Shown here piece by piece: positions 19,769 to 29,515 of a DNA stretch of 52,804 bases (its first letter is position 1; each line of letters starts with the position of its first letter). The position numbers and the translations under genes are program-made. This DNA is from a virus: positions 1-52,804 of IMG/VR virus record IMGVR_UViG_3300030098_003801. The stretch is one strand, 5' to 3'. The notes beneath the pieces were generated by a model. That model was not told where the DNA came from, ran no database searches, and was given only the letters and a program-made list of their open reading frames with translations.

Positions 19769-20374
19769 CTACGGAACGGTGGCTCCGGCGAGCAGCGCCT
19801 CGATGTCATCCAACTCGTCACGCTGTAGCACCCTAGTTGGGCCGCCCTTCCCGCCGGTTGGCACCTTGGGCTTAGGGGTTGCCGCCGGCACTTCCGCTTC
19901 TCCGGCCGCCCTCTGCGCTCCGGCAAGGTTGATGTTGGTAAGGGCATCAACCAAGCCCGCGCTGGGTGCGCCGCTGGGTGCGGGGGCTGCTCCCCCGGCG
20001 TCTTTGGGCTTGGTCACAAGCTTTCTGACGGTCTCGTCAAACATGCTCTTGCCCTCTTTGTTCTTGACAGACCGAAGCGCGGCCACCTTTTTCGCGGTGT
20101 CCCCCTCTGGCTGACAGGCTTTCGTAGCCGGATTGTACACATAGCCTGCGGGGCACTTTTCCCCTCCCCTGCCGGGGATGTCGTCTTCCTGTGTTTGCGA
20201 GTATGCGCCCAAGCCACCGCCAAGCAAGCCTATAAGGCCGCCAATCAACGCGCCGGCTCCCGCAGTGAGGGGACCGCCCGCCGCGGTTATGGCCGCCCCA
20301 GTCTGCGCTCCGGCGGCGGCGCCGCTAAGACCGCCTGTTGCCGCGCCCGCTCCTACCTTCGCCGCGTCTGACAT
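19769..20374 (-). CDS. Gly/Ala-rich membrane-active virion protein, 201 aa
   Basis: It begins MSDAAKVGAGAATGGLSGAA, and residues 10-60 are a long Gly/Ala zipper with GALIGGLIGLLGGGLGAY, typical of membrane-inserting helices. CPAGYVYNPATKACQ follows, then a charged, Pro-rich C-terminal half. It may be a small ejection or pore-forming protein. The start is one base from the next gene's 5' boundary, so expression is tightly coupled. Confidence 0.6.
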   Translation of the reverse strand: MSDAAKVGAGAATGGLSGAAAGAQTGAAITAAGGPLTAGAGALIGGLIGLLGGGLGAYSQTQEDDIPGRGGEKCPAGYVYNPATKACQPEGDTAKKVAALRSVKNKEGKSMFDETVRKLVTKPKDAGGAAPAPSGAPSAGLVDALTNINLAGAQRAAGEAEVPAATPKPKVPTGGKGGPTRVLQRDELDDIEALLAGATVP

Positions 20375-20385
20375 CCCGCCTCCGA

Positions 20386-20952
20386 CTAGGCTACAGGCTC
20401 AATCTCGAAACGAACCTTGCAGAAGATTGTCACCCCCGGAGCCATGTTGGCGTCTCCGATCCAAGTGAAAAAAATGGTTCCCGTTCCCGCCACAGGCCCC
20501 AGTGTGTCGCCGGAAATATCGTAGAAGACACCCGAGGGTCCGCCGCCTGATGCGCCTGATGAGGATGAGCCAGTTTTCTGGCCGGGAGCAAAATCTAAGG
20601 CGGGAGCCCAAGCGTAGACACTGCTGCCGATCTCTAGGTTACCACCGTACTGGTCCGCATCGCCGGGGTTCAGCGCGGATTGGGCAAAAATCGTTTGGGC
20701 GTCAGCAGAAGTAAGGCGCGTAGTTCCCGCGCCAGCCCCCGCAGCGCACGCGGTGTGGAGATAAACGCCACTAGCATTCTGGGTTAGCCCGAAGGCGCTC
20801 GACCGCCCCCAGAGCAGAGAAACCCGATGGATAAAGCCGCGAGTCGGTACCGTGACCGCAACCGTAACCATGTCCCCTTGTGCGTTGGGAACGTCGTCGG
20901 TCGCGATTGTGGCCTCGGCAATAACCCGAGAGGTCTGTGTTGAGCGTGGCAT
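20386..20952 (-). CDS. Beta-rich virion protein, 188 aa
   Basis: It begins MPRSTQTSRVIAEATIATDD. It is rich in beta-strand sequences (GFIHRVSLLWG, GTIFFTWIGDANM, VTIFCKVRFEIEP) with a central Ser/Gly linker (GSSSSGASGGGPSG). It resembles fibre or decoration proteins; no named family. Confidence 0.62.
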   Translation of the reverse strand: MPRSTQTSRVIAEATIATDDVPNAQGDMVTVAVTVPTRGFIHRVSLLWGRSSAFGLTQNASGVYLHTACAAGAGAGTTRLTSADAQTIFAQSALNPGDADQYGGNLEIGSSVYAWAPALDFAPGQKTGSSSSGASGGGPSGVFYDISGDTLGPVAGTGTIFFTWIGDANMAPGVTIFCKVRFEIEPVA

Positions 20953-20962
20953 TCAGCCCCCC

Positions 20963-21427
20963 TTATTCAAGGACCGGGGCGTCGTTGGTAAACAGGACCG
21001 CACCATCACCCGAAGCGGCGCCCGTGGCGTTGGTGACGACGGTTCCGATGGCGCGCACAACAGTGCTTGCGCCACTCGGCTTGGTAAGAGTCATTGCCCC
21101 CGCCGTTGCCGCGGAGAGGTACACCTCATTGCCCGCGCCGCCGGTCGCGACATCGTTGTTGAGCCCGGTCACCAGCTTCCAAGGAAGAACCACGCCGTAC
21201 CCGTTATTGGGGATCGCGTGCTTTGTGATGTGAAGCCTTCCCGCTGCCGTGCTGGCCTGAGTCGCGTCAGCCTTTGCGATGGTCACAAACGGCCCCGTGC
21301 TGCCGGAGGCGTACACAACAGTATCGGCCGCGATTTCCGCACCGGAGTTGTTGAGGACTTTGACGCCCTCTGCATAGTTGAAGTCGCGGCCTGCTTTGAT
21401 GAGGCGCTGCTTGAGATTGCCAGCCAT
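20963..21427 (-). CDS. Decoration/fibre-like protein, 154 aa
   Basis: It begins MAGNLKQRLIKAGRDFNYAE. The layout (a short helix, then strand-rich repeats with AADTVVYASGSTGPFVTIAK and GVVLPWKLVTGLNN) is similar to the 163-aa capsid-adjacent protein at 34766-35257. Both may be trimeric surface decorations. A 50-nt gap precedes the start, with no clear promoter. Confidence 0.6.
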   Translation of the reverse strand: MAGNLKQRLIKAGRDFNYAEGVKVLNNSGAEIAADTVVYASGSTGPFVTIAKADATQASTAAGRLHITKHAIPNNGYGVVLPWKLVTGLNNDVATGGAGNEVYLSAATAGAMTLTKPSGASTVVRAIGTVVTNATGAASGDGAVLFTNDAPVLE

Positions 21428-21477
21428 TTAGTGTCTCCTATAGACTATCCAAAGCGGATGTAGAGTGTATAAAGGGA

Positions 21478-21783
21478 TTAAGGAACTATGTCAAGGGCCG
21501 CAGGTGAAGCCGCAGCCGGGTGCAGCGCCATTGTGGCAAGCTGCATGGTGTCGTGTCCTAAGAGTCCGCCGAGAATAACAAGTCCCAGCAGAAGTGTTTG
21601 GGGGTTCTTGAGCGCGCTGGCCCAGTTTGTCTGGCTCTGCTTACACATCTCCGTAAGCTGCGCCTCAATGCGGTCGAGCGTCTTGACAGAGTGCTTCTGC
21701 TCGTTCTGAACGATGGCGAGAGTCTCGCGAATGCCGACAACCTGATCTTCTAAAGCCGTTACTCTGTGGTCTAGGTCGGACAT
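21478..21783 (-). CDS. Coiled-coil/membrane protein, possible holin, 101 aa
   Basis: Residues 1-50 form an acidic coiled coil (LDHRVTALEDQVVGIRETLA). A hydrophobic helix follows (PQTLLLGLVILGGLLG, about residues 60-80). This is the layout of XhlA-type proteins that act with holins. It overlaps the giant virion gene's stop (TAATG). Lysis or membrane attachment is inferred only from topology. Confidence 0.6.
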   Translation of the reverse strand: MSDLDHRVTALEDQVVGIRETLAIVQNEQKHSVKTLDRIEAQLTEMCKQSQTNWASALKNPQTLLLGLVILGGLLGHDTMQLATMALHPAAASPAALDIVP

Positions 21784-24700
21784 TATTCTGATTCCTCTTT
21801 CTTTTCTGCCTTGTAGTCTGATTCCGCAAGGTCGCTTCGGCCCTGCATGGCGGCCTTGCGGCGCTTATGCGTATACTGGGCCTGCTGGAGTTCCCAGCTT
21901 ATGTTTCGAGTAGGGTTAAACATGTTGATGTATGTAACCTTTGCTAACTCATCCGCAGCCGCAATGCGAATGCCCGCGGGCCCGGTATCTTTATACTTAT
22001 CAAAGTCGATGCCCAACTCTTCAATCTTCAGGGGGAATCCGGGCTCGTAAACTTGTTGCTTGACCTTGACCTCTTCGGGCGTCAAGGGCATCTCCCCGAA
22101 GATTGTTGTTAGCAACAGGCCCGCGTACTCGGTTTCTTTTCCAGCCCAAGCGAGGGGGTCAAATAGTCCGTTGACAACAAACGGGCTGCTGGACACGTAC
22201 TTTTCTCCTCTCTTCTCCATAAGCCCTTCGAGCCCGAACATGCGAATGAAGGCCACCTCGCTCTCCTTCAAGGTGCGCGTTTCCTTTTTGCGGGGCACGT
22301 AAACACCGAAAGCCTGCTTAACGGTACTCCCTAAAATCGACTGATGCGTGGGGAACAGGGTGTCAAGAAACGCTCCCGAAAGGTCTCTCTTTGCCTGCGT
22401 GCTATTGAAGTGGAGGTCTCCCACAAAAGCCGCCGCAAGGCCCCCAATGATAGTCTTCTGCATCAGGGCAAACGTGTTCATGTTCTGCGCTACCGCCCAC
22501 GGGGCCCCGTGTCCGATGCTGAACGCGGTAGGCGTTGACCCCTCCTCTATCATACGGCGCTGCTGGTCTAGTGAGAGGGCCCCGCGCTGCGTCAGCATTA
22601 CATTGGTCAGATAGTCAGGCGTCTTGTAAATGCCCGGCCGTTTTTCAAGCGGGGGCTCCGCGCCCTCCAGTGTCATCACCACCTTGCCCGCCACATCCTG
22701 ACGGGGCCGCAAGATTGTTTCCATATGGAACAGCGCGCGCGCTCGCTTGTACCTTGTGCCAAACACCATTTTGTTGGTCAGGTGTCTGGCAAGTTGCCGG
22801 TCGAAACTAAGAAAGTTCACCGCGTCATTCAATAGCGCGTTCTTCTTGTAAGTGTAGAAGGCCGACCACTGCGTAAGCACCGCCGCCTCAAAGGGGCTCG
22901 TACTAAGGGTGTAGTCGAAGATGCTACTATTCATGGCGTCAGTAGCTTTGGATGTGTCCATTCCCTTGTTGAAGCGGAGGTGCATAAAGAGCATCAGCTT
23001 CTGCCTCCGAGTTGCAACAGCAGAGGTGGTGCGCAGGATGTCGAACCAATCTCGGTAAAGTTGCGCAGGGGTCGCTCCCTTCCGAGAGGCGCCAAGAGCG
23101 GGGATCATTCCCCTAAACTCTTGGTCTGCGGCGATGCGTAGTTCGCGCAAAGATTCGGAGCGAAGGTAGTCTTCGTTGACACCCGCTCTTCGCGCCTCCC
23201 GCATAAACTCACGAGGGTTGATGGTGAATGCCTCACCCCTTGAGTTGAAGTAGGTTCTTGTTTCATTCACGCCAGAGAGCACATCATCTAAGACCGCATT
23301 GTACTGCGACCCAAAGATGGTGGGCTCCGGCACTCCCGGCAGCTTGCCTGTAACTTTTGATGCGGCGGCGGTGGTCGAGCGTGCGACATCCTGCACCATC
23401 GGCCCGATCATAGGGACCCACCCCAAAGTTCCGTACATTGACAGTTGCGCGGCTTCCCTGTAGCCCACCTGAATGGCCATTCGCTCAAAGTCGCCCTGCG
23501 CATTGGTTAGGAAGAAGGCGACGGAGCGCAGCCCGCTGATACCAAACAACACGCTCTGCTTCCACCAACTAAGCGCGCCCCTAAAGGTTTGTCCGATGGC
23601 GGCCGCGAGAGGGTTGGTCGCCCTTTTTCCTGAAAGGGTAATGTCCAGTTTTTTGGCATTGTTCGCCAACTCTTTTGCCCACGCCCCCAACTCGACTTTG
23701 GGGATGATCCTCGGGTTGCCCGCCTCGTCATAGGAGTGCAGGACAAAGCGAACGTATCTATCTCGGGGCCGCAGCCAATCTAGTACGTTCTTTCCGGGGA
23801 TGTCCACGTCGCGCATCAAGTTCAAGCCATACACTAGATACCCGTCGATTAAGTCGAGGGTGCTTAGCTCGGCGCCAAACCTTGAAAGATCATCAAGGTT
23901 GTAAACCGACGTTTCACCAAACACATCCATGACCGTGACGACTGTGCGCTTGCCCTTCTTTTCGATCTTTAGAACCTCTAAACTAAGCGGAAACTCTGTT
24001 GCCTCCGCCGACTCAAGACCAAACTGCGGCCCTCGAGTTGCGCCCTCCACATCTTCAAACGCTCCTCTTGTCTTTTCCAGCCCCTCGCCTTCAACAGGCT
24101 TTCCTGCCAGCACGCGACGAACAGGGTCGATGCCCCTGTCTGGCGCTCCCTCCCACCGTTGGTCCGATCGAAGAACAACCCGGTCCCCTACCTCGATCGT
24201 CTCTCTTCGGGGCAGCACGCTCTTGCCCTCCGCCCCCGCCTCGGGCCTTCCAATCCGACTCTCCATTGCCCGCAAGTTGCGGATGCCGACATTGGGGCCG
24301 GCAAAGTTCGCCGCACGCTTAGCAAACTCAAACTCGGTCGCGCCGCCCACAATGTTGTCAAGCATTAGCCCAAACGTCTTGTTCTCCACAGTAAGAACTG
24401 CACCCGGCAAATCGTCGATGGGGCCGCGAGTAAACTTGCCTACGCCATTTTTTATCAAAGAATCGATGGCGCCATTTGCGAGCATTCTCAACCTTTCTTC
24501 CGGGTCGGCAGTCCGCAAGATGGCCTGTGAGTTTGTAATCGTCTCGTCTGCCTTCGAGGGTTTGTTGAGCCAGCGGCCGAACGTGACAGTTGCATTTCCA
24601 ACCCTTTTCGCCGGGCCCGCGTCTACCGCTTCTCGCACAAACGATGCTACAAACGCGAACATGCTTTCGGATTTTTCGCTGTATATTTTGGTAAGTTCTT

Positions 24701-27700
24701 CGGATTCCAAACCCTTTTTAGGCTTAACAAATGTGCGCCCCACGTCAGCCCAGCCTTCGATGGCAAGGTTGAGGATGTTTTGATTCAGGTCTCCGCCGAG
24801 TTGATTGCTGCCAATATCGACGTTCTTCCGCGGCCCGCCCAGCTCAATGCGATTTTGCGTACCAACAAACTCAACAGCCTTGGCCTTAGCGAGCGGGGCC
24901 CCTGACTCGGCCTTGCCGGAGAAGTGCTTGGCAATCATGCCGAGGTCGCCCATCCAAGCGGAGGCTTCTCTCGCGGTGCCGTTGCCGATTTCTTGGAGCC
25001 TCGCCGCAAAGCGTCCGCCCAAAACGCCCACCCGAGTTGTGGCTAGGCCGGACATCTCTACAAGGTCCGCCACAAGCCGCAGCCCCTGCTGTGTGATAAA
25101 GAGGGGGTCAGTAAAAAACTCCGCCAAACTTCCGTACTTACCGCCCGACGTGAGGTACTTGTTTTTCATTTGGGAGAAAGAGTTCCAGATCTGCCTGTAG
25201 CCCCGGAGTTGGGCCTCCCCGCTTTCCGCCAAAGCCAAGAAGCTCATCGCGATGCGGCGCCCGGCATCGCCGCTGCCCGCAAGCACTGCGAGCGGGTCAG
25301 AAGTTTTAGTGGCTATCTCTAGCAGCGCCGCGGTTTTCTCGGGCTCTGCCGCCATGATTTCCCCTGTGACCTTCCCCCCTTGGTAGAACAGTTCTTTCGC
25401 AAGGCGCTGCCCCTCGGGTGTAGTCAATGTCTCGGCCGCGCCTCTAAGGGCGCTGGCGGTTTCTTGCATCGCCTCTAGTAAGTCATTGGTTCCAGTAAGG
25501 AGGCTGCTTCGGGGCGGTCCCTCTGCGAGAACCTCCGAAAGCCTCTCCGATATTTTCAGCTTATTCTCGGCCTCGACAAGCGCGCCCGTTGCGGCTCGCA
25601 CTTGATCGTCGGCTGACTTGAGGTTTGTTTGGATAACATCGACAATCTTGGCCCAGTCGGCACTGCCTGCCGCCGCCCTTGCGGCCGTTGGAAACTGGTC
25701 TGCATATTCCGCAGCAAGAGCAACAAAACGCCTAAGCTCGCCGAGTGCTAAGAGATTTCCTAAAAACGCATCCTTCGCTACCGACTTCCACCCTACACCC
25801 TTTAATCGGCCAGTAGCCCCGTCGAGCCAATCCTCACCCTTGGCCGGTGTGCCTTTGAGGGTTGTGATAATCTCCTCGACCGCGGCTAGCCCGGCGGCTT
25901 GGTCTTCAGGGGTAACTCTTACTTTCCGAGATTTTTGGGCCTCCTCGACTTTGGAAATCAAATCGCGCAAGCGTGTGGTGGGAGGACCCCCTTTGGTCGC
26001 CGCAACAGTAACGTCTCCCGCTGCGGCCTCAAGGATATTGTTGATCGTCTGCTCGTCTGTAGACAGGTCCGAGTTGCGCAACAGCTTCCGCAACTTTTCA
26101 AGCCTATCGGACTGTGCCTTGAGAAGGTCTGCGCGCCTAACCCCTGTGCTCCTTAAAGGGGGCTCCGACGCGATCTTGTTTGTTTTGTTGCGGAGTGTTT
26201 TTATCGCGGCAGCGTCCCCTTCAGCCGCGCGCGCCAAAGTCGCGGCATCCGTCAGCGGGTCCAGCGCCGGGCTTCCGGCGGCCCATCCCCTAAAGGTGCC
26301 CACATCGCCCTTCAAGGGCTTGCTAGCGGTCGGCGCTCCCTCGAGTCCGGCGAGCACTTTCGCCTGCTCCGTGACGACATCCTCTTTAAGGGTCGCGTCA
26401 ATGGCGCGCTGCCCCAACCGAATCTCGGCGGCCGCCTCCTCCACCTCCGCAGACTTGAGAACCACTTGCGCATCGACAGCCAAAACCCCAGAGACTTTTT
26501 TCTCGGCGGCAGTCTGTGCGTCGGCAAGACCGTCCATCGCCTTATTCAGCGTTTCTTTGGATTTTTCAACTCTCTCCGCCGCCGCTACGTAGGCCCTGTT
26601 TTCTGCGGCGACAACATCCGCGATGTCTTCCGCACCCCTTCCGTTAAGCTTTCGTGCGCCCGAGTCTGCCACTTGCGCGGCGACCCACGAAAAGACGCCG
26701 GTTCCATCAGATTGTTTGAGCGCCTCAATCCTATTCAATAGGTCTTCCGCATCGGCCGCTCCCGCAAAAGCCTCATCAAGCTTGGTCGCCGCTTTCGTGA
26801 TGCGGCCCATAATCCTTGCGGCTCTGGGCACCCTTCCCCCAATGTAGCTACCCGCAATCCCAAGAACCCCCACCGAAGCAAACGATCCTTGCAGCGCATC
26901 AGGCTCAATCAGCATAGCGGCAAGCCGCGGCGAGCCCCCGCGCAACCCGGCAAGTACGGGACTAATCTCGTGCAACTCGGGGTAAAATATCCTTCCGGCG
27001 TAAACCAGCATGTTCCCCGCGGGGTCATAGTTGGTCGCCAGCGCAAGTGCTAGCTGGTCCGGGTCTTGGGCGATCTCTCCGGCCCGCTTCAAGACATAGG
27101 CCTTCCGCCCCTCCTTCGGGTCTTCTCCATTGTTGAGGAGCAGCCAGTCTTTGTACGCCTGCCAGTACGGCGCCGCCTGAAAAGTTGTGGGGGCGACGCG
27201 CATCAAGTCGTCCACCGCACGAGTCGGGCCGGCTTCGGCAAGCTGCTCCTTGTCCAGTGCGCCAAGGAGAAACTCAAGGCCACCCTCATCTGCAATGTCT
27301 TTTTCGTACCCTTCCGGGCCGGTAACCTTGCCCTCAATGGCCCGGACGGGCAGCGAGAGGGCGCCCACTTGCCGGGCATACGGCACTTCGCCGACCCCTC
27401 CGTAGGTCTGGCCCTCTAGGTAATCGACAAGAGAGTCGGAGTTTGAACTAAATACATACTGGCCTGCAAGCTCTGCGCGGATCCTCGCGATTTCCTCTGC
27501 AACAATACTTTGAACCTTGTCTTTTACGACCCGCCCCACCACCTCTGCGTATTCTTCCGGGGTGTCGGCCACGGAGCGCGGAACATCGAGGATTGAGCTA
27601 CCCTCTCTGTACGCCTTCATGGCGTCTTCTCTAACCTCCGCATTTGAACGGCCGCCCGTCACTTCGCTCTTTGCCGACAACTTAGTATTTTCGGCCACAG

Positions 27701-28673
27701 TATCTAAGTTGATGGAGTTTTTGCCTTGGATATTGGCGCCAACGGTAGGGTCAACAAAAATAGGGACTGAAATAACCGGGATCGGAATCTCTTGTCCCAA
27801 CTCGTTTGCTTGAGGCCTGTACAGGTCTCGTATCTTCCGTTGCAGCATTGCGGGAGTTTTGGTTCGGCCGTCTTCGTTGATGTACTTCCTATTCAACTCG
27901 GTATCAAGGGCTCCACGGCTGGGCATAAGCCACGATGTCGGGCTGATCCCCGCCATCAACACCGTTTTCTGGGGGCTGGGTGGAAGCCTGTCTGCCAGCT
28001 TCTTGTCGAGGTCTGTGCCCGTAATGGGAACCTGTACACTCTTTCCGGTTGTTTCATCGTAAGCCCGGACGATAGCGATGACCTCGGCGTCCCGCATCTC
28101 CTCCGCTAGTCCTCTGTCTACTTGAGCGTCTAGTGCGGCATCATTGGCAAAGTTCGCACCGATCATCTTGCCCGAGCGGTACGAGCCATCAAGGATGCGG
28201 CGGTATGCAGAGTCCCACACGCTTTGAAAGATGAGGGGGTCAACTTCGGGGTTATTCTTTATGGCCCTGTCGCGAGCGGCGGAGATGTGCTTAATAGCGC
28301 TTTTTTGCCACAACTCGACATCTGGCCGCATCTTCACTTCGGGGTCGGTGCGGGGAAGAAAGTCCTCTGCGGGAATGCTAGTGCCATAGCGCTCTCGATC
28401 AGGAGCATAAAACTGGTGAGACTCGATAAACTCATCCATTTCCACGAAGTCTGCGTCGGGCTGCGAGTCCATCTCGCGCTGCATCGACTGAATGGCGAGC
28501 ACCTCCGGCCTGATTACGATGGGAGGGGCGGCAGGGATGTTTGACAGGCCGGCGGCGGTCGGGTCAAACTGCGCGCTGGCCTCCTCCTCCTCTTGGCCCT
28601 CTTCGATTTCAGCAAGCTCGGCATCGGAAGAGGCGGCAACCTTGGACCCTTTTAGCACATCGGTCTTAGACAT
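21783..28673 (-). CDS. Giant virion protein, probably ejected, 2296 aa
   Basis: The ATG at 28673 follows TAGGAGCCCCC. This one gene fills 13 percent of the genome. The N-terminus is acidic and low-complexity. Residues about 640-1100 are mostly Ala/Glu/Lys coiled coil. The C-terminal third has hydrophobic and basic helices and FDYTLSTSPFEAAVLTQWSA with FYTYKKN, a pattern seen in the C-terminal regions of very large phage proteins thought to be ejected or to carry polyvalent-protein modules. I see no protease, transglycosylase or polymerase motif. It sits where podoviruses encode internal core proteins. Confidence 0.7.
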   Translation of the reverse strand: MSKTDVLKGSKVAASSDAELAEIEEGQEEEEASAQFDPTAAGLSNIPAAPPIVIRPEVLAIQSMQREMDSQPDADFVEMDEFIESHQFYAPDRERYGTSIPAEDFLPRTDPEVKMRPDVELWQKSAIKHISAARDRAIKNNPEVDPLIFQSVWDSAYRRILDGSYRSGKMIGANFANDAALDAQVDRGLAEEMRDAEVIAIVRAYDETTGKSVQVPITGTDLDKKLADRLPPSPQKTVLMAGISPTSWLMPSRGALDTELNRKYINEDGRTKTPAMLQRKIRDLYRPQANELGQEIPIPVISVPIFVDPTVGANIQGKNSINLDTVAENTKLSAKSEVTGGRSNAEVREDAMKAYREGSSILDVPRSVADTPEEYAEVVGRVVKDKVQSIVAEEIARIRAELAGQYVFSSNSDSLVDYLEGQTYGGVGEVPYARQVGALSLPVRAIEGKVTGPEGYEKDIADEGGLEFLLGALDKEQLAEAGPTRAVDDLMRVAPTTFQAAPYWQAYKDWLLLNNGEDPKEGRKAYVLKRAGEIAQDPDQLALALATNYDPAGNMLVYAGRIFYPELHEISPVLAGLRGGSPRLAAMLIEPDALQGSFASVGVLGIAGSYIGGRVPRAARIMGRITKAATKLDEAFAGAADAEDLLNRIEALKQSDGTGVFSWVAAQVADSGARKLNGRGAEDIADVVAAENRAYVAAAERVEKSKETLNKAMDGLADAQTAAEKKVSGVLAVDAQVVLKSAEVEEAAAEIRLGQRAIDATLKEDVVTEQAKVLAGLEGAPTASKPLKGDVGTFRGWAAGSPALDPLTDAATLARAAEGDAAAIKTLRNKTNKIASEPPLRSTGVRRADLLKAQSDRLEKLRKLLRNSDLSTDEQTINNILEAAAGDVTVAATKGGPPTTRLRDLISKVEEAQKSRKVRVTPEDQAAGLAAVEEIITTLKGTPAKGEDWLDGATGRLKGVGWKSVAKDAFLGNLLALGELRRFVALAAEYADQFPTAARAAAGSADWAKIVDVIQTNLKSADDQVRAATGALVEAENKLKISERLSEVLAEGPPRSSLLTGTNDLLEAMQETASALRGAAETLTTPEGQRLAKELFYQGGKVTGEIMAAEPEKTAALLEIATKTSDPLAVLAGSGDAGRRIAMSFLALAESGEAQLRGYRQIWNSFSQMKNKYLTSGGKYGSLAEFFTDPLFITQQGLRLVADLVEMSGLATTRVGVLGGRFAARLQEIGNGTAREASAWMGDLGMIAKHFSGKAESGAPLAKAKAVEFVGTQNRIELGGPRKNVDIGSNQLGGDLNQNILNLAIEGWADVGRTFVKPKKGLESEELTKIYSEKSESMFAFVASFVREAVDAGPAKRVGNATVTFGRWLNKPSKADETITNSQAILRTADPEERLRMLANGAIDSLIKNGVGKFTRGPIDDLPGAVLTVENKTFGLMLDNIVGGATEFEFAKRAANFAGPNVGIRNLRAMESRIGRPEAGAEGKSVLPRRETIEVGDRVVLRSDQRWEGAPDRGIDPVRRVLAGKPVEGEGLEKTRGAFEDVEGATRGPQFGLESAEATEFPLSLEVLKIEKKGKRTVVTVMDVFGETSVYNLDDLSRFGAELSTLDLIDGYLVYGLNLMRDVDIPGKNVLDWLRPRDRYVRFVLHSYDEAGNPRIIPKVELGAWAKELANNAKKLDITLSGKRATNPLAAAIGQTFRGALSWWKQSVLFGISGLRSVAFFLTNAQGDFERMAIQVGYREAAQLSMYGTLGWVPMIGPMVQDVARSTTAAASKVTGKLPGVPEPTIFGSQYNAVLDDVLSGVNETRTYFNSRGEAFTINPREFMREARRAGVNEDYLRSESLRELRIAADQEFRGMIPALGASRKGATPAQLYRDWFDILRTTSAVATRRQKLMLFMHLRFNKGMDTSKATDAMNSSIFDYTLSTSPFEAAVLTQWSAFYTYKKNALLNDAVNFLSFDRQLARHLTNKMVFGTRYKRARALFHMETILRPRQDVAGKVVMTLEGAEPPLEKRPGIYKTPDYLTNVMLTQRGALSLDQQRRMIEEGSTPTAFSIGHGAPWAVAQNMNTFALMQKTIIGGLAAAFVGDLHFNSTQAKRDLSGAFLDTLFPTHQSILGSTVKQAFGVYVPRKKETRTLKESEVAFIRMFGLEGLMEKRGEKYVSSSPFVVNGLFDPLAWAGKETEYAGLLLTTIFGEMPLTPEEVKVKQQVYEPGFPLKIEELGIDFDKYKDTGPAGIRIAAADELAKVTYINMFNPTRNISWELQQAQYTHKRRKAAMQGRSDLAESDYKAEKKEESE

Positions 28674-28681
28674 GGGGGCTC

Positions 28682-29515
28682 CTAAGTTGCGTCAGCGTGC
28701 AGGGGAAGTGCCGTCAGATTGGCCTTGGAATAGGTAAATCCGCTCTCAAACATCGGAAAAAACCCATCCAGCGGGCCCACGTAAAGAGGGGACGGGTCTG
28801 CAACAAGGCGAACCTTAATCAACTTATCCCCGTCGGGGATGTCCGAGGCTTTGATTACGGTGCGGATGGCCACGTCCTGATGGGTTCGGTTATCCCTGTT
28901 GGCGGATTCATTGCCCGTATTGAGTCCCGTGTAGTTAGGGGCGTCGATGGCGATGGTCACTCGCGGAGAGAGAGAGCGGCGAGTGCGCCTAAGAATAATG
29001 GTGTCCGAAGTCGTTTCAATCTCAATATAGAACTTTCCCCAGCAGACATCTTCATTTGGGCAATCGCGCGCCCTTTCGCGGTCTGCGAGCGACGAGCCGC
29101 CCCCAGTCGCAGGCAGGCCCCTGTCCGCGTCTTCGTTCCAGCGCACATTAAACTCCTCCACCACAACATTTGCCAACACTATGACTGCGCCGACATTTTG
29201 CTGGTCTTCTCTCATTCCTATTTCAAAAGCGGAGTCTCCGAAGTCAACCTCACACACCACCGTCGGGGACGTAATAGAAACTGTGGAGGAAAAGTCGCCG
29301 TTCCTCTCTGTCGTAATGCTGGGCAGCGTGTCCGCCGTCACCTCTGAACTGTGGATCATGCGCGGCACAAGGTTGTGCCGAAAGCAGCCTAACGCAAAAG
29401 ACTCGGTGTCCAGCGTGTTCAGGCCCACGTCGGGGCCCGTGAGAGGAGCGAACCTGTCCTGTAGTTCGTTTGCGTTAAAAGCGGTGCCCGTTTTAAGGTA
29501 CTTATATTCCGACAT
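28682..29515 (-). CDS. Fibre-like virion protein, 277 aa
   Basis: It begins MSEYKYLKTGTAFNANELQD. The N-terminal pattern (NANELQDRFAPL...LNTLDTESF) parallels the N-termini of 29515-30261 and 42234-42965 and may be a shared attachment segment. The rest is beta-rich (FYIEIETTSDTIILRRT, VTIAIDAPNYTG). It is likely part of the tail or capsid fibres. Confidence 0.62.
   Translation of the reverse strand: MSEYKYLKTGTAFNANELQDRFAPLTGPDVGLNTLDTESFALGCFRHNLVPRMIHSSEVTADTLPSITTERNGDFSSTVSITSPTVVCEVDFGDSAFEIGMREDQQNVGAVIVLANVVVEEFNVRWNEDADRGLPATGGGSSLADRERARDCPNEDVCWGKFYIEIETTSDTIILRRTRRSLSPRVTIAIDAPNYTGLNTGNESANRDNRTHQDVAIRTVIKASDIPDGDKLIKVRLVADPSPLYVGPLDGFFPMFESGFTYSKANLTALPLHADAT

Noticed and set aside
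25618-26592. Plus-strand frame of 324 residues within the giant virion gene
   Set aside because: Antisense shadow rich in Ser, Ala and Arg; the opposite strand is one continuous supported gene.
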